The notes beneath the pieces are model-generated. The model saw only the letters and a list, made by a program, of their open reading frames with translations, did no database searches and was not told the origin of the DNA. Of a DNA stretch of 43,053 nt, positions 17,554-25,991 are shown one piece after another; within the stretch, counting starts at the first letter, position 1, and every line of letters starts with the position of its first letter. Both the position numbers and the translations under genes were made by a program. The stretch is from Muribaculaceae bacterium (GTDB lineage Bacteria > Bacteroidota > Bacteroidia > Bacteroidales > Muribaculaceae), in NCBI GenBank assembly GCA_017424575.1, contig JAFOYQ010000140.1:1-43053 (forward strand), read 5' to 3'.

Positions 17554-17571
17554 TACAAAATTACGAAAACT

Positions 17572-17931
17572 GTGGATACTACCAAACTAATTATAGGTAT
17601 TTTAATCATTGTTTTTTTTATTGTTAAAACCATTATAGGCGACGCAAAAAAAGAACAAAAAGCTACTGCGAAGAAACAAACACCACCGCAGTACCCTAAA
17701 ACAGTGTTCCCAGATTTCTTTGATGATGATAAGCCTCAAAAAAAATCAAAGAAACGTAAAAAAGCAACTATGCCACCAATGCCCACCGAAGAAGGAGTGT
17801 CGGTAACATCACACACTGCATCACAACCTCAAATGCCAAGTGATGAGATTGATGAGGAGCAATTACAAGCACATGCTGAGCGTTGGCGACAAGCGATAAT
17901 TGATAGTGAAATATTAAAGAAAAAATTTTAA
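17572..17931 (+). CDS. Small membrane-anchored protein of unknown function
   Basis: About 119 residues from the GTG chosen here (an in-frame ATG at 17533 would give 132). The N-terminus has one hydrophobic segment (LIIGILIIVFFIVKTIIG, about residues 6-23). A basic, Pro-rich cytoplasmic-type linker (KKEQKATAKK, KKSKKRKKATMPPMP) follows, then an acidic, predicted helical end (DEIDEEQLQAHAERWRQAIIDSEILKKKF). It is not assigned to a family. It precedes the CoA-transferase by 29 bases and is probably co-transcribed with it. Confidence 0.65.
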   Translation: MDTTKLIIGILIIVFFIVKTIIGDAKKEQKATAKKQTPPQYPKTVFPDFFDDDKPQKKSKKRKKATMPPMPTEEGVSVTSHTASQPQMPSDEIDEEQLQAHAERWRQAIIDSEILKKKF

Positions 17932-17960
17932 CATAATTTACTTAAATCATAATTTACAAG

Positions 17961-19454
17961 ATGGCACTCAATTTTATTTCGGCACATGAAGCTGCCGCAC
18001 ACATTAAAAATGGTGACAATATTGGTCTTTCAGGCTTTACTGCATCGGGTACTCCTAAGGTTGTAACCGAAGCCCTTGCTGAAATTGCAATTAAAGAACA
18101 TGAAGCAGGACGCGAATTTAAGGTGAGCCTTTTCACTGGAGCATCAACCAACGATCATGTTGACGGCGCTCTCGCTCGTGCAAATGCAATCAATATGCGC
18201 ACTCCTTATCAAAGTAGCCCCGACCTTCGTAAGCGTCTTAATGCTCACGATGCTCACTACTTTGACCTTCACCTCTCTGAACTTGCTCAAAAATTGCGTT
18301 ATGGTGTGTTTGGTAAATTAGATGTGGCAATTATCGAGGCTGCCGACATTAATGATAATGGTGAAATCATCTTGGGTACTGGTGTTGGTATGACTCCAAC
18401 AATCGCGATGATGGCCGATAAGATTATCGTTGAACTTAATGAGGCTCTCCCTAAAACATTGCGTGGTCTCCACGACTTATATATTCCATTAGATCCACCT
18501 TATCGCCGTGAAATTCCTATCTACAAAGCGAGCGATCGCATCGGTTCAACAGTGTTGAAAGTTGACCCTGCTAAAATCGTAGGTGTAGTTAAAACATCAG
18601 CTAAAGATGGTGTTAAAGGATTTGCTGAACTTGATGCTGTTACAATGCAAATTGGTGCAAATGTATGTAACTTCCTTCTTGCTGAATTGAAGGCTGGCCG
18701 TTTGCCTAAAGAATTCCTTCCAATGCAATCGGGTGTAGGTAACGTTGCTAATGCTGTGCTTCAAGGCCTTGGCGAAAGTAAAGAGATTCCTCAATTTGAA
18801 ATGTACACCGAGGTTATTCAAGACTCTGTTGTTGACCTCATGGAGATGGGTAAATGTAAATTTGCAAGTACTTGTTCATTGACATTCTCTGACGATGCAA
18901 TGGATAGAGTATTTAATAATATGGATTTCTTTAAGGATAAGATTGTTATTCGCCCAGGAGAAATCTCAAATCACCCCGAAATCGTGCGCCGTCTCGGTCT
19001 TATCACAATGAATACTGCTCTCGAAGCCGACATCTTTGGTAATATCAACTCTACTCATGTGCTTGGTACTAAGATGATGAATGGTATTGGAGGTTCGGGC
19101 GACTTCACTCGCAATGCATATCTTTCAGTATTTAGTTGCCCATCAGTAACTAAGGGTGGTTTGATTAGTAACGTAGTGCCTATGGTATCACACCTCGACC
19201 ACAGCGAACACTCTGTTGATGTGCTTATTACCGACCAAGGTATTGCCGACCTTCGTGGCAAAGACCCAGTTCAACGTGCTGAAACAGTTATCGAAAACTG
19301 TGTTCACCCCGAATACAAGCAACTTCTTTGGGATTACCTCAAATTGGGTAAAGGAGGTCAAACACCTCACACGCTCAGTGCAGCATTTGCATTCCACACC
19401 GAGTTTGCTAATTCAGGCGATATGCGCAATACCGATTGGTCAAAATTTGAATAA
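17961..19454 (+). CDS. Acetyl-CoA hydrolase/transferase family, probably succinate CoA-transferase
   Basis: 497-residue enzyme of the AarC/ScpC-like class, which exchanges CoA between succinate and acetate or propionate. FTGASTNDHVDGALARA lies in the N-terminal half. The glutamate expected to carry the CoA thioester is Glu284 in MYTEVIQDSV. GGSGDFTRNAYLSVF and TDQGIADLRGKDP are in the C-terminal half. In propionate-forming Bacteroidales this step would link succinyl-CoA to propionyl-CoA or acetyl-CoA; the exact acid specificity cannot be told. The gene has rather regular, translation-optimised codon use and a strong terminator, consistent with high expression. Confidence 0.93.
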   Translation: MALNFISAHEAAAHIKNGDNIGLSGFTASGTPKVVTEALAEIAIKEHEAGREFKVSLFTGASTNDHVDGALARANAINMRTPYQSSPDLRKRLNAHDAHYFDLHLSELAQKLRYGVFGKLDVAIIEAADINDNGEIILGTGVGMTPTIAMMADKIIVELNEALPKTLRGLHDLYIPLDPPYRREIPIYKASDRIGSTVLKVDPAKIVGVVKTSAKDGVKGFAELDAVTMQIGANVCNFLLAELKAGRLPKEFLPMQSGVGNVANAVLQGLGESKEIPQFEMYTEVIQDSVVDLMEMGKCKFASTCSLTFSDDAMDRVFNNMDFFKDKIVIRPGEISNHPEIVRRLGLITMNTALEADIFGNINSTHVLGTKMMNGIGGSGDFTRNAYLSVFSCPSVTKGGLISNVVPMVSHLDHSEHSVDVLITDQGIADLRGKDPVQRAETVIENCVHPEYKQLLWDYLKLGKGGQTPHTLSAAFAFHTEFANSGDMRNTDWSKFE

Positions 19455-19473
19455 TTCACTCCATTCAATAAAT

Positions 19474-19510
19474 AACAAAAGCCGGGCAAATGCTCGGCTT
19501 TTGTTGTATA
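19474..19510 (+). terminator. Strong terminator after the CoA-transferase
   Basis: 14-bp stem with one G-T pair, AACAAAAGCCGGGC (19474-19487) and GCTCGGCTTTTGTT (19492-19505), with an AAAT loop. Confidence 0.85.
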
Positions 19511-19521
19511 TATATTGATAT

Positions 19522-19753
19522 CGTGCGAAGCACGGGAAAACGAAGTGCATGAATAACCGAGGGTTGAGCGAAGCGATACCCCCGGTAAACGAAACAACCT
19601 ATCCCCCCATCCGTCCGGAGGACGGGAAAGATGTAATGCTCTTGATTCGCGTCTGCCAGACGCATATAGTGTGCTTTACAATAACCGAGGGTGTCGGGCT
19701 TTGCCCTTCACCCCCGGTTACTCATATCGCTATGCTTTCTCGTGCTTCGCACG
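19522..19753. repeat. Intergenic inverted-repeat element made of hairpins
   Basis: Six small palindromes fill the gap between the CoA-transferase and the regulator. CGTGCGAAGCACG (19522-19534) is mirrored by its exact reverse complement CGTGCTTCGCACG (19741-19753). Inside these, ACCGAGGGT...ACCCCCGGT (19556-19586) is mirrored by TAACCGAGGGTG...CACCCCCGGTTA (19682-19720). Thus the two ends are imperfect inverted copies of a ~66-71 base unit. The centre carries CCGTCC/GGACGG (19611-19625) and GCGTCTG/CAGACGC (19649-19663). No gene is supported here. It resembles a MITE or a REP/BIME-like dispersed repeat, but only one copy is in this window. Confidence 0.75.
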
Positions 19754-19806
19754 CCTTTACTTTAAGCATTATCAGATGTCAATATGTATAAAAACTGTTG
19801 TGCTGA

Positions 19807-20487
19807 CTACAAATTGCGCACCATTTTTACCAAATCGGGGCGCGAGAGGGCTATAATTTCGTTTTGGTTATAGTCAATAAGTCCACGTTGTTTCATTGAT
19901 TCAAGTGTGGCGATAAACGAACTGCGTTGAACGCCAAACAGTGAGTATAAGTCACGTTGACGACAGCTGATTTTAATATCAGTGCCACCATATTGTGATA
20001 GTGCAACAATCCAAAATGCAATCCGTTCCTCTAAATCGCCCGATGCCAATGCCAATACGCCATCAATTGATTTTTGAGCACTGAGTGATAACATATTCAA
20101 AAAATTGTAAAGGAAGATTTTGTCGCGGTTGAGAATTGTAATGTAATCGTTTTTAGATATTTGCAATATGCTTGTATCCTCAATAGCTTCGACGGTGCAA
20201 GGATAGTTTGTGGCACGCCCAAAAAGAAATTCGGGAGCAATTACCGATGGCGAAGAGAGTGTTTGTGTTACCTTAAATCGCTCATTGGCATTAGAGATAG
20301 ATGATGATACTTTTCCCGAAATTATAATCTTTACATGGGTGCATTGTTCGCCTGCAGTGATGATGCGTTCCCCTGCAAGATATTTGAGAAAATGAAACTT
20401 TGTTTTCTCAACGATATCCGAGATGCGATCGGTTGTGGCTCCGTGAAATAGTGGCAACCCTTTTAATATTTCATACATGCTATCCAT
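19807..20487 (-). CDS. Crp/Fnr family transcription regulator
   Basis: 226 residues: a cyclic-nucleotide-binding-like beta-roll (about 18-125; FLKYLAGERIITAGEQCTHVKIIISGKV), a dimer helix (about 128-150) and a winged helix-turn-helix (about 170-215; RQRDLYSLFGVQRSSFIATLESMKQRGLI). No Fe-S cysteine cluster like that of FNR is seen, and the exact arginine/serine ligand set for cAMP is not evident, so the effector is unknown. It lies 42 bases after the transporter gene in the same direction and is likely co-transcribed with it. Confidence 0.9.
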   Translation of the reverse strand: MDSMYEILKGLPLFHGATTDRISDIVEKTKFHFLKYLAGERIITAGEQCTHVKIIISGKVSSSISNANERFKVTQTLSSPSVIAPEFLFGRATNYPCTVEAIEDTSILQISKNDYITILNRDKIFLYNFLNMLSLSAQKSIDGVLALASGDLEERIAFWIVALSQYGGTDIKISCRQRDLYSLFGVQRSSFIATLESMKQRGLIDYNQNEIIALSRPDLVKMVRNL

Positions 20488-20529
20488 GTCAATATTACAT
20501 TAGTTTATTTAATAACGAAAGAAAAGTGG

Positions 20530-21444
20530 TTAATGTTTTGCAGCTTTATATAATTGAGCCGAATTAATAATATTTTGCCAAGCAATATAGGCTGCTGGAC
20601 CCACTGATGCAAGAGGGTGGAGCCATGTTAGTGCCATCCATATTGCTAAAATGGTGTTTTTTTGCCCTAATCCTTGCGCTCCAGCAATTTTATCTCCACA
20701 AAGATAACCAATTTTTCGCCCTAACCAAAATTGCAAACAGCAAGCGATTCCGGCTCCTACGGCAATCATTATCATTGACGGAATCTCTTCGCTTGGTTCG
20801 TTGATGATAAAACTCACAGCCCTACCAACGACGATAAACAAGGCAATTGCCCACAAGTAGAATGATGCACTTTGATGTGTTGCAATGGTATTACAAGTTT
20901 TTGGCGATATTCGACGCACCACAAATGCAATTAACATAGGTAGTAGTAGCAAAGGTGTTACCTTTTTCAATATGTCTAAACTTGCATTCATCATTGCCGA
21001 AAAAGAGACATCGGTATGAATTGAAGAAAATTGTACGAAAAGTATAGGAGCCAATATTGCGACTGCAATATTACTCATAACCGAGAATGTCGTAACTCGT
21101 GGCACGCTACCTCCGAGCATACCAGTAACAACTGGAGCTGCCGATGCAGTAGGGCAAAGAAAGCATATCATTACACCCTGAGCCACTATTGAATTAAAAG
21201 GTGCAATAGCAAAATAAGATGCAATTGCTCCACCTATTTGTATCAGTAGAAGTGACCATGAAAGTGGGGTAATGCGAAATTCGCTCGGTTTTACCTTGCA
21301 AAAAGTGATAACCAACATCGCAAAAATGAGATATGGGGTAATAAATGCTACTTGAGCAATTACATCATGCAGCACTACTCCACCTATCATCGCAATAGGT
21401 AGCATCCACGGCTTTATCCGTTTCCTAAAATTAGCAAAATTCAT
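20530..21444 (-). CDS. Bile acid:sodium symporter-like (BASS/SBF) transporter
   Basis: 304-residue protein with about nine to ten hydrophobic segments. MICFLCPTASAAPVVTGMLGGSVPR in the first half and GAQGLGQKNTILAIWMALTW in the second correspond to the two unwound-helix motifs of SBF-fold carriers. The substrate is unknown; family members move organic anions such as bile acids or pantoate. The minus-strand -7 box (TATCTTTG, plus 21449-21456) ends four bases before the ATG, so the mRNA may be leaderless. It shares its upstream gap with the btuB riboswitch promoter. Confidence 0.75.
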   Translation of the reverse strand: MNFANFRKRIKPWMLPIAMIGGVVLHDVIAQVAFITPYLIFAMLVITFCKVKPSEFRITPLSWSLLLIQIGGAIASYFAIAPFNSIVAQGVMICFLCPTASAAPVVTGMLGGSVPRVTTFSVMSNIAVAILAPILFVQFSSIHTDVSFSAMMNASLDILKKVTPLLLLPMLIAFVVRRISPKTCNTIATHQSASFYLWAIALFIVVGRAVSFIINEPSEEIPSMIMIAVGAGIACCLQFWLGRKIGYLCGDKIAGAQGLGQKNTILAIWMALTWLHPLASVGPAAYIAWQNIINSAQLYKAAKH

Positions 21445-21448
21445 ATTG

Positions 21449-21456
21449 CAAAGATA
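21449..21456 (-). promoter_or_regulatory. -7 element of the transporter gene
   Basis: TATCTTTG on the minus strand, four bases before the ATG (A at 21444). No clear TTG at the -33 distance. See the leaderless-gene finding. Confidence 0.45.
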
Positions 21457-21507
21457 ACTTATATAATTGAGAATTGAAGATTGGCTGTAGAGAATTAAGT
21501 GTAAAAT

Positions 21508-21538
21508 TTGTGCTTTTTATAAAAAAATGCTACCTTTG
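21508..21538 (+). promoter_or_regulatory. Promoter of the btuB operon
   Basis: TTG (21508-21510), 20 bases, TACCTTTG (21531-21538): full -33/-7 match. The riboswitch begins about six bases downstream. Confidence 0.75.
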
Positions 21539-21544
21539 CGATGA

Positions 21545-21681
21545 AATATTCGGGAAACATGTGAGAATCATGTGCTGTCGCGCAACTGTGTAGTTGTCAA
21601 TTGATTTAGATTGACACAAAGTCAGGAACCGAGGTGGTTGAAAATCCACTATTAGTCGCTTTCGCTCGAAAAGTGTGACTA
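21545..21681 (+). promoter_or_regulatory. Cobalamin riboswitch 1
   Basis: Conserved blocks occur in the expected order: GGGAAACATGTGAGAATCATG (from 21552, near P3-P5), CTGTCGCGCAACTGTG (L5 region), a variable stem near 21592-21617, the B12 box GTCAGGAACCGAGGTGG (21621-21637), then a TAGTC...GACTA hairpin (21653-21681). It lies directly in front of a BtuB-type receptor. The minus-strand element at 28893-29036 is almost identical in the core. Confidence 0.9.
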
Positions 21682-21712
21682 AATCACATAGGGAACTGAT
21701 ATCAAAAGGTTG

Positions 21713-21787
21713 TTGCTCGGTGATTGTCAAAAATGCTTTGAAAGGTAAGCGATAGTATATTGACAATTTAACTGAGTAATTTTTTTT
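21713..21787 (+). terminator. Attenuator-like hairpin at the btuB start
   Basis: TTGCTCGGT (21713-21721) pairs with ACTGAGTAA (21771-21779) using two G-T pairs. The next GATTGTCAA (21722-21730) pairs with TTGACAATT (21760-21768), leaving a two-base bulge. Eight T follow (21780-21787). This is an intrinsic terminator shape that runs into the btuB TTG codon at 21786. It is the probable expression platform of the riboswitch. Confidence 0.6.
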
Positions 21788-23795
21788 GATACGAAGGTTC
21801 TACATATTATTGTTGATTGCAGTTTTGTCCGTTCAAAGTTATGCTTTAGAGGACGAAATTGAAATGCTCGACACTTTGTCGTTGAGCGAAATTACCATAA
21901 CTGAGAGCCGTCGCAAAGAGGTTATTCAGTCTCAACGCCTTGATGGAGCACAGTTGCAAAGCCTTAACTCGCAATCGGTTGCCGATGCCTTGCGCTATTT
22001 TTCTGGTATTCAAGTTAAAGACTTCGGGGGAATAGGTGGTATAAAAACCATAAACATTCGCTCAATGGGTTCGCAACATGTGGGCGTATTCTATGATGGA
22101 TTGCAATTGGGAAATGCTCAAAACGGACAAATAGATTTGGGACGTTACTCGCTTGACAATATCGAGGAGATAAATCTTTATAACGGACAAAAAAGCAATA
22201 TATTCCAGAGCGCTAAGGATTTCGGTTCGTCGGGAACGATTTATATACGCACACGTCGCCCTCGCTGGAGTGGTGATGAAAAATTCCATTTCATGGGGCA
22301 GGTCAAGACTGGTAGCTTTGGACTTATTAATCCAGAAGTGGTATTGGAACATAGATTGAGTCGTAGAGTAAGCCTTTCAACAAGTGTTTCATATACTAAT
22401 GCCAATGGTGAATACGATTTCCGTTATCGCCGATTGAATCTCGACGGCACAGTAGCTTACGATACCACTGCAACTCGTAAAAATAGTGATATAGAGGCTT
22501 TCCGTGCCGAGGTTTCGACATTTGGATATCTTGATAAAGGTCAGTGGTGTGGCAAGGTGTATTACTATGACTCAGAACGAGGTATACCTGGCGCAATAGT
22601 GAACAACGTGTTCAAAAATGGAGAACGACAATGGGATAAGAATCTATTTGCTCAAGGTAGTTTTGAATACTCATTCTCGCAAAAATATCAAATGAAGGGG
22701 AGCGCAAAATGGGCGTGGGACTATATGCGTTTTCTTAGAGATGATCCTAAAGAGTTATATATTGACAATAGTTATTATCAGCAAGAGGCATACATATCAG
22801 TAGCAAATATCTATCGAGTGGCTTCGTGGTGTGATTTGTCAGCAAGTGTTGATGCTCAGTGGAACACTATGAACTCCAATATGCGCAACTTTATGTATCC
22901 CACACGCTGGTCGCAATATGTATCGGTGGCAACTGCAATGCATTATGGTGGATTGAGTGGTCAAGCAAGTTTGTTGGGGACATTTGTTCAAGATAAGGCG
23001 GGCAATGACCGAGTAGGTAGGTCAATGACATATCGCAATGAGTTTACCCCTGCATTTTTTCTCTCGTGGCAACCTCTTGAGGCGAGCGATTGGCATATAA
23101 ACGGATTTGTTAAGAAAGCATTTCGTATGCCTACATTCAACGACCTATATTATACCGAAATAGGCAATAAGGACCTACTCCCCGAGTACACTTGGCAATA
23201 TAGCATAGGTAGCCGATATCAGAAAGCATTGAATAACCCAGTATTGCTCTCTTTTGCCCTAAATGCCGATGCCTACTATAATAAGGTTACAAACAAAATC
23301 GTGGCATACCCATCGGGACAACAATTCCGTTGGACAATGCTCAATCTTGGCCTTGTTGAAATTCTTGGTGTTGAGGCGAGTGCAGAATCAACGATGAAAT
23401 TTGGAGCGGTTGATGGAGCCTTGAGGTTGAATTATACATATCAAAATGCACGCGACTTTACCGATGTACGCGACTCTTATTATGGCGACCAAATCCCATA
23501 TATTCCGTTGCACTCTGGCTCGGTAGCAGGGCGATTATCATGGAAAGGTATTGATTTCAACTATAGTTTTATATACACAGGTGAGCGATATAATGCTCAA
23601 GAAAATATACCTCAAAATTATGAGCAACCATGGTACACTCACGATGCTTCGCTTGTGTGGAATTTTCCATGGAATAAGGTGAAATGTCGAGTGGCATTGG
23701 AAGTAAATAATATCTTCAATCAAGATTATGAGGTGATATTAAACTATCCTATGCCTGGACGAAATTATAAGATAACATTAAAAGTGAATATATAA
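21786..23795 (+). CDS. btuB: BtuB-type TonB-dependent cobalamin receptor
   Basis: 669-residue outer-membrane transporter for vitamin B12. Signal peptide about 1-20 (ILLLIAVLSVQSYA), TonB-box-like segment SLSEITITESRR (about 32-43), plug (about 45-155; VADALRYFSGIQVKDFGGIGGIKTINIRSMG) and a barrel ending in KITLKVNI. The start must be TTG at 21786 or later, because a TAA in the same frame lies at 21777-21779 and no ATG or GTG precedes the signal peptide. The cobalamin riboswitch upstream and a BtuG-like gene downstream support the substrate. Its stop shares one base with the next gene's ATG. Confidence 0.92.
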   Translation: MIRRFYILLLIAVLSVQSYALEDEIEMLDTLSLSEITITESRRKEVIQSQRLDGAQLQSLNSQSVADALRYFSGIQVKDFGGIGGIKTINIRSMGSQHVGVFYDGLQLGNAQNGQIDLGRYSLDNIEEINLYNGQKSNIFQSAKDFGSSGTIYIRTRRPRWSGDEKFHFMGQVKTGSFGLINPEVVLEHRLSRRVSLSTSVSYTNANGEYDFRYRRLNLDGTVAYDTTATRKNSDIEAFRAEVSTFGYLDKGQWCGKVYYYDSERGIPGAIVNNVFKNGERQWDKNLFAQGSFEYSFSQKYQMKGSAKWAWDYMRFLRDDPKELYIDNSYYQQEAYISVANIYRVASWCDLSASVDAQWNTMNSNMRNFMYPTRWSQYVSVATAMHYGGLSGQASLLGTFVQDKAGNDRVGRSMTYRNEFTPAFFLSWQPLEASDWHINGFVKKAFRMPTFNDLYYTEIGNKDLLPEYTWQYSIGSRYQKALNNPVLLSFALNADAYYNKVTNKIVAYPSGQQFRWTMLNLGLVEILGVEASAESTMKFGAVDGALRLNYTYQNARDFTDVRDSYYGDQIPYIPLHSGSVAGRLSWKGIDFNYSFIYTGERYNAQENIPQNYEQPWYTHDASLVWNFPWNKVKCRVALEVNNIFNQDYEVILNYPMPGRNYKITLKVNI

Positions 23796-24721
23796 TGCGA
23801 AAATTTAATGTAAAATCTGTGATAATGATTGCTTCAGTAGCGATGCTTGTTGCGTGTGGTGATGATAATGGAGAACCATTGCCAACACCTCCTAAGGCAA
23901 CTGGAGTGCGACAAAATGTAACAGTTTTAGACTATTCGCCTGCTCCAGGACAGTTTGTTAATGTTATTCCTGAATATGAGGTGGGAGATACTCGCGAATC
24001 GATGAATGCTAAGGCAACTGAATATCTTAACAATGGTGATATGATTTCGCTTGGAGCATGGGGTGGAAGTGTTACCATTAAACTCTCTAAATCATTGCCA
24101 AATGTAGAGAACGATGTGGATTTTCGTGTTGTGGGGAATGCCGTTTATGCCAATGATGCATCAAATGCCATTCGCATCGGTTCGCCCGAACCTGGGATTG
24201 TGCTTGTGATGAGCGATGACAATGGGAATGGTGTGCCCGATGAGAAGTGGTATGAACTACGAGGGAATCAAACTCATAATGGCTTGGCAAATTATCAAGT
24301 TACATATTATGCTCCCACATCAACAGCCACCGATGCCAAATATATTGCGTGGACTGCTGCAAACGGCGATGCTGGTTACTTAAATCGCACTCCCGAGCAT
24401 CAACAAGATTATTTCCCCATGTGGCTCGATAAAACTGAAACTATGACATTCAGTGGTAGTCGCTTGCCCGATAATGGCGCATACAACCCATCGACAGGCA
24501 AGTTTGACCTATCTTGCTACGATGGCTATGCCGATTCGCATCCCAATAACGTTGTAGCATCATGTCTTGATATAGATAATGCTATTGATGCTAATGGAAA
24601 TAATGTAAAACTTGCATCAATTGATTTTATAAAAATATATACAGGCGTGTTACAAGCAAATGGCCCTCTTGGAGAATGTTCAACCGAAGTGGCTGCCATT
24701 GAGCAAATTGTGTATAAATGA
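23795..24721 (+). CDS. B12-operon surface lipoprotein of unknown fold
   Basis: 308-residue lipoprotein: signal peptide with lipobox LVAC (Cys21), then GDDNGEPLPTPP as a likely surface-export and linker segment. The body carries WGGSVTIKLSKSLPN, EPGIVLVMSDDNGNGVPDEKWYEL and DFIKIYTGVLQANGPLGECSTEV. DDNGNGVPDE looks like a calcium-type acidic loop. Proteins of this kind accompany btuB/btuG in Bacteroidota B12 loci, but I know of no assigned role for them. Overlaps of 1 base with btuB and 4 bases with btuG indicate tight coupling, so a part in B12 capture or complex assembly is likely. Confidence 0.75.
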   Translation: MRKFNVKSVIMIASVAMLVACGDDNGEPLPTPPKATGVRQNVTVLDYSPAPGQFVNVIPEYEVGDTRESMNAKATEYLNNGDMISLGAWGGSVTIKLSKSLPNVENDVDFRVVGNAVYANDASNAIRIGSPEPGIVLVMSDDNGNGVPDEKWYELRGNQTHNGLANYQVTYYAPTSTATDAKYIAWTAANGDAGYLNRTPEHQQDYFPMWLDKTETMTFSGSRLPDNGAYNPSTGKFDLSCYDGYADSHPNNVVASCLDIDNAIDANGNNVKLASIDFIKIYTGVLQANGPLGECSTEVAAIEQIVYK

Positions 24722-25869
24722 TGAGATACTTTCATATCGTCATATTGTCCCTAATGTTGGCGACTACATTCACGAGTTGCCGTGAAGATATTTATATTCA
24801 CCCATCGACTTCAACCGAGGTTGATGCTCCACGCATCACAGGTGTAGAAGGCTTTTATCTTATTAATGAGGGTAATATGGGCTCAAATAAGGCTACGCTC
24901 GACTATTTTGATGAAACATCGGGCATGTATCATAAAAATATTTATGCTGAGTGCAATCCTCATGTAGTGAAAGAACTTGGCGATGTAGGTAACGATGTGG
25001 AGATATATGGCTCAAAACTCTATGCAGTGATAAATTGCTCTCATAAAGTTGAGGTAATGAATGTTGCTGATGCCACCTCTATCACAAAAATTGATATTCC
25101 TAACTGTCGATATGCAATAGGGCATGGGGGATATGTGTATGTGAGTAGTTATGTATCACCAGTTCAAGATGATCCCAAAGCCCCACTTGGCGCGATTTTT
25201 AAGATTGATACAGTTTCGATGAAGATTGTCGATCGAGTAGATGTAGGATATCAACCTGAAGAAATGGTTATTTCAAACGGAAAGATATATATAGCAAACT
25301 CAGGTGGTTATCGAGCCCCCGATTATGATCGCACAGTGTCGGTGGTCGATTTACGATTGTTTGAAGTGATAAAAGATATTGATGTGGCAATCAATCTTCA
25401 TCGAGTAAAACGCGACAAAAATGGAATGATTTATGTATCCTCGCGAGGTGATAATGCATTTATCCCTTCGGCACTATATGTGATTGACCCTACGTTAGAT
25501 AGGGTGGTTGCTGAGGTTGATGTGCCAATTAGTGATATGTGGATTCACGGCGACTCTGCATATATTTACTCGTCGGCACGCAATGATGTTATGCACACCA
25601 CTACTGTGAGCTATTCAATACTTAATCTTAATACATTGAGAATTGTTGATGACAAAATTATAAAAGATGGCACCGATGCCAATATAAAAATGCCTCATGG
25701 TATCGCTGTACATCCCATTACTGGCGAGATTTATATCACCGATGCTCGCAACTATGTTACATCGGGACGCATTCATTGCTATACTCCCGACGGAGTATTA
25801 AAATGGTCGCAAACTACAGGTGAAATACCATCGCAATTTGCATTCAAAACACAAACTGCACCTATATAA
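24718..25869 (+). CDS. btuG: BtuG-like surface beta-propeller lipoprotein
   Basis: 383 residues: signal peptide with lipobox TSC (Cys21 in TFTSCREDIY), then a seven-bladed YncE/WD-like propeller with repeated blades such as VYGSKLYAVINCSHKVEVMNV-type strands, ISNGKIYIANSGG and HPITGEIYITDARN. In Bacteroides, BtuG binds cobalamin with very high affinity at the cell surface and caps BtuB. Position in a riboswitch-led btuB operon supports this role here. It is the last gene of the operon, and no obvious terminator follows. Confidence 0.85.
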   Translation: MMRYFHIVILSLMLATTFTSCREDIYIHPSTSTEVDAPRITGVEGFYLINEGNMGSNKATLDYFDETSGMYHKNIYAECNPHVVKELGDVGNDVEIYGSKLYAVINCSHKVEVMNVADATSITKIDIPNCRYAIGHGGYVYVSSYVSPVQDDPKAPLGAIFKIDTVSMKIVDRVDVGYQPEEMVISNGKIYIANSGGYRAPDYDRTVSVVDLRLFEVIKDIDVAINLHRVKRDKNGMIYVSSRGDNAFIPSALYVIDPTLDRVVAEVDVPISDMWIHGDSAYIYSSARNDVMHTTTVSYSILNLNTLRIVDDKIIKDGTDANIKMPHGIAVHPITGEIYITDARNYVTSGRIHCYTPDGVLKWSQTTGEIPSQFAFKTQTAPI

Positions 25870-25934
25870 TGACATAAAAGTCGGATTATTCATTAAATAT
25901 TCTTCTTTGGGGGATATATCTCGATAAAATTACA

Positions 25935-25942
25935 TAACTTTG
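25935..25942 (+). promoter_or_regulatory. Putative -7 element for the DUF6377 gene
   Basis: TAACTTTG, preceded by TTTG at 25906-25909 (gap 25, longer than usual). The gene start lies 50 bases downstream. Confidence 0.45.
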
Positions 25943-25991
25943 TATATGTAATAGCATAACTAATATGTATCGGTTATCTCCGTTGGGAATT

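Noticed and set aside
19522..19753. CRISPR array
   Set aside because: The palindromes are not regularly spaced direct repeats and no cas gene is nearby.
19465..19791. Several 60-80 codon open frames on both strands
   Set aside because: They are by-products of the G+C-rich hairpin repeat; no start context and no family resemblance.
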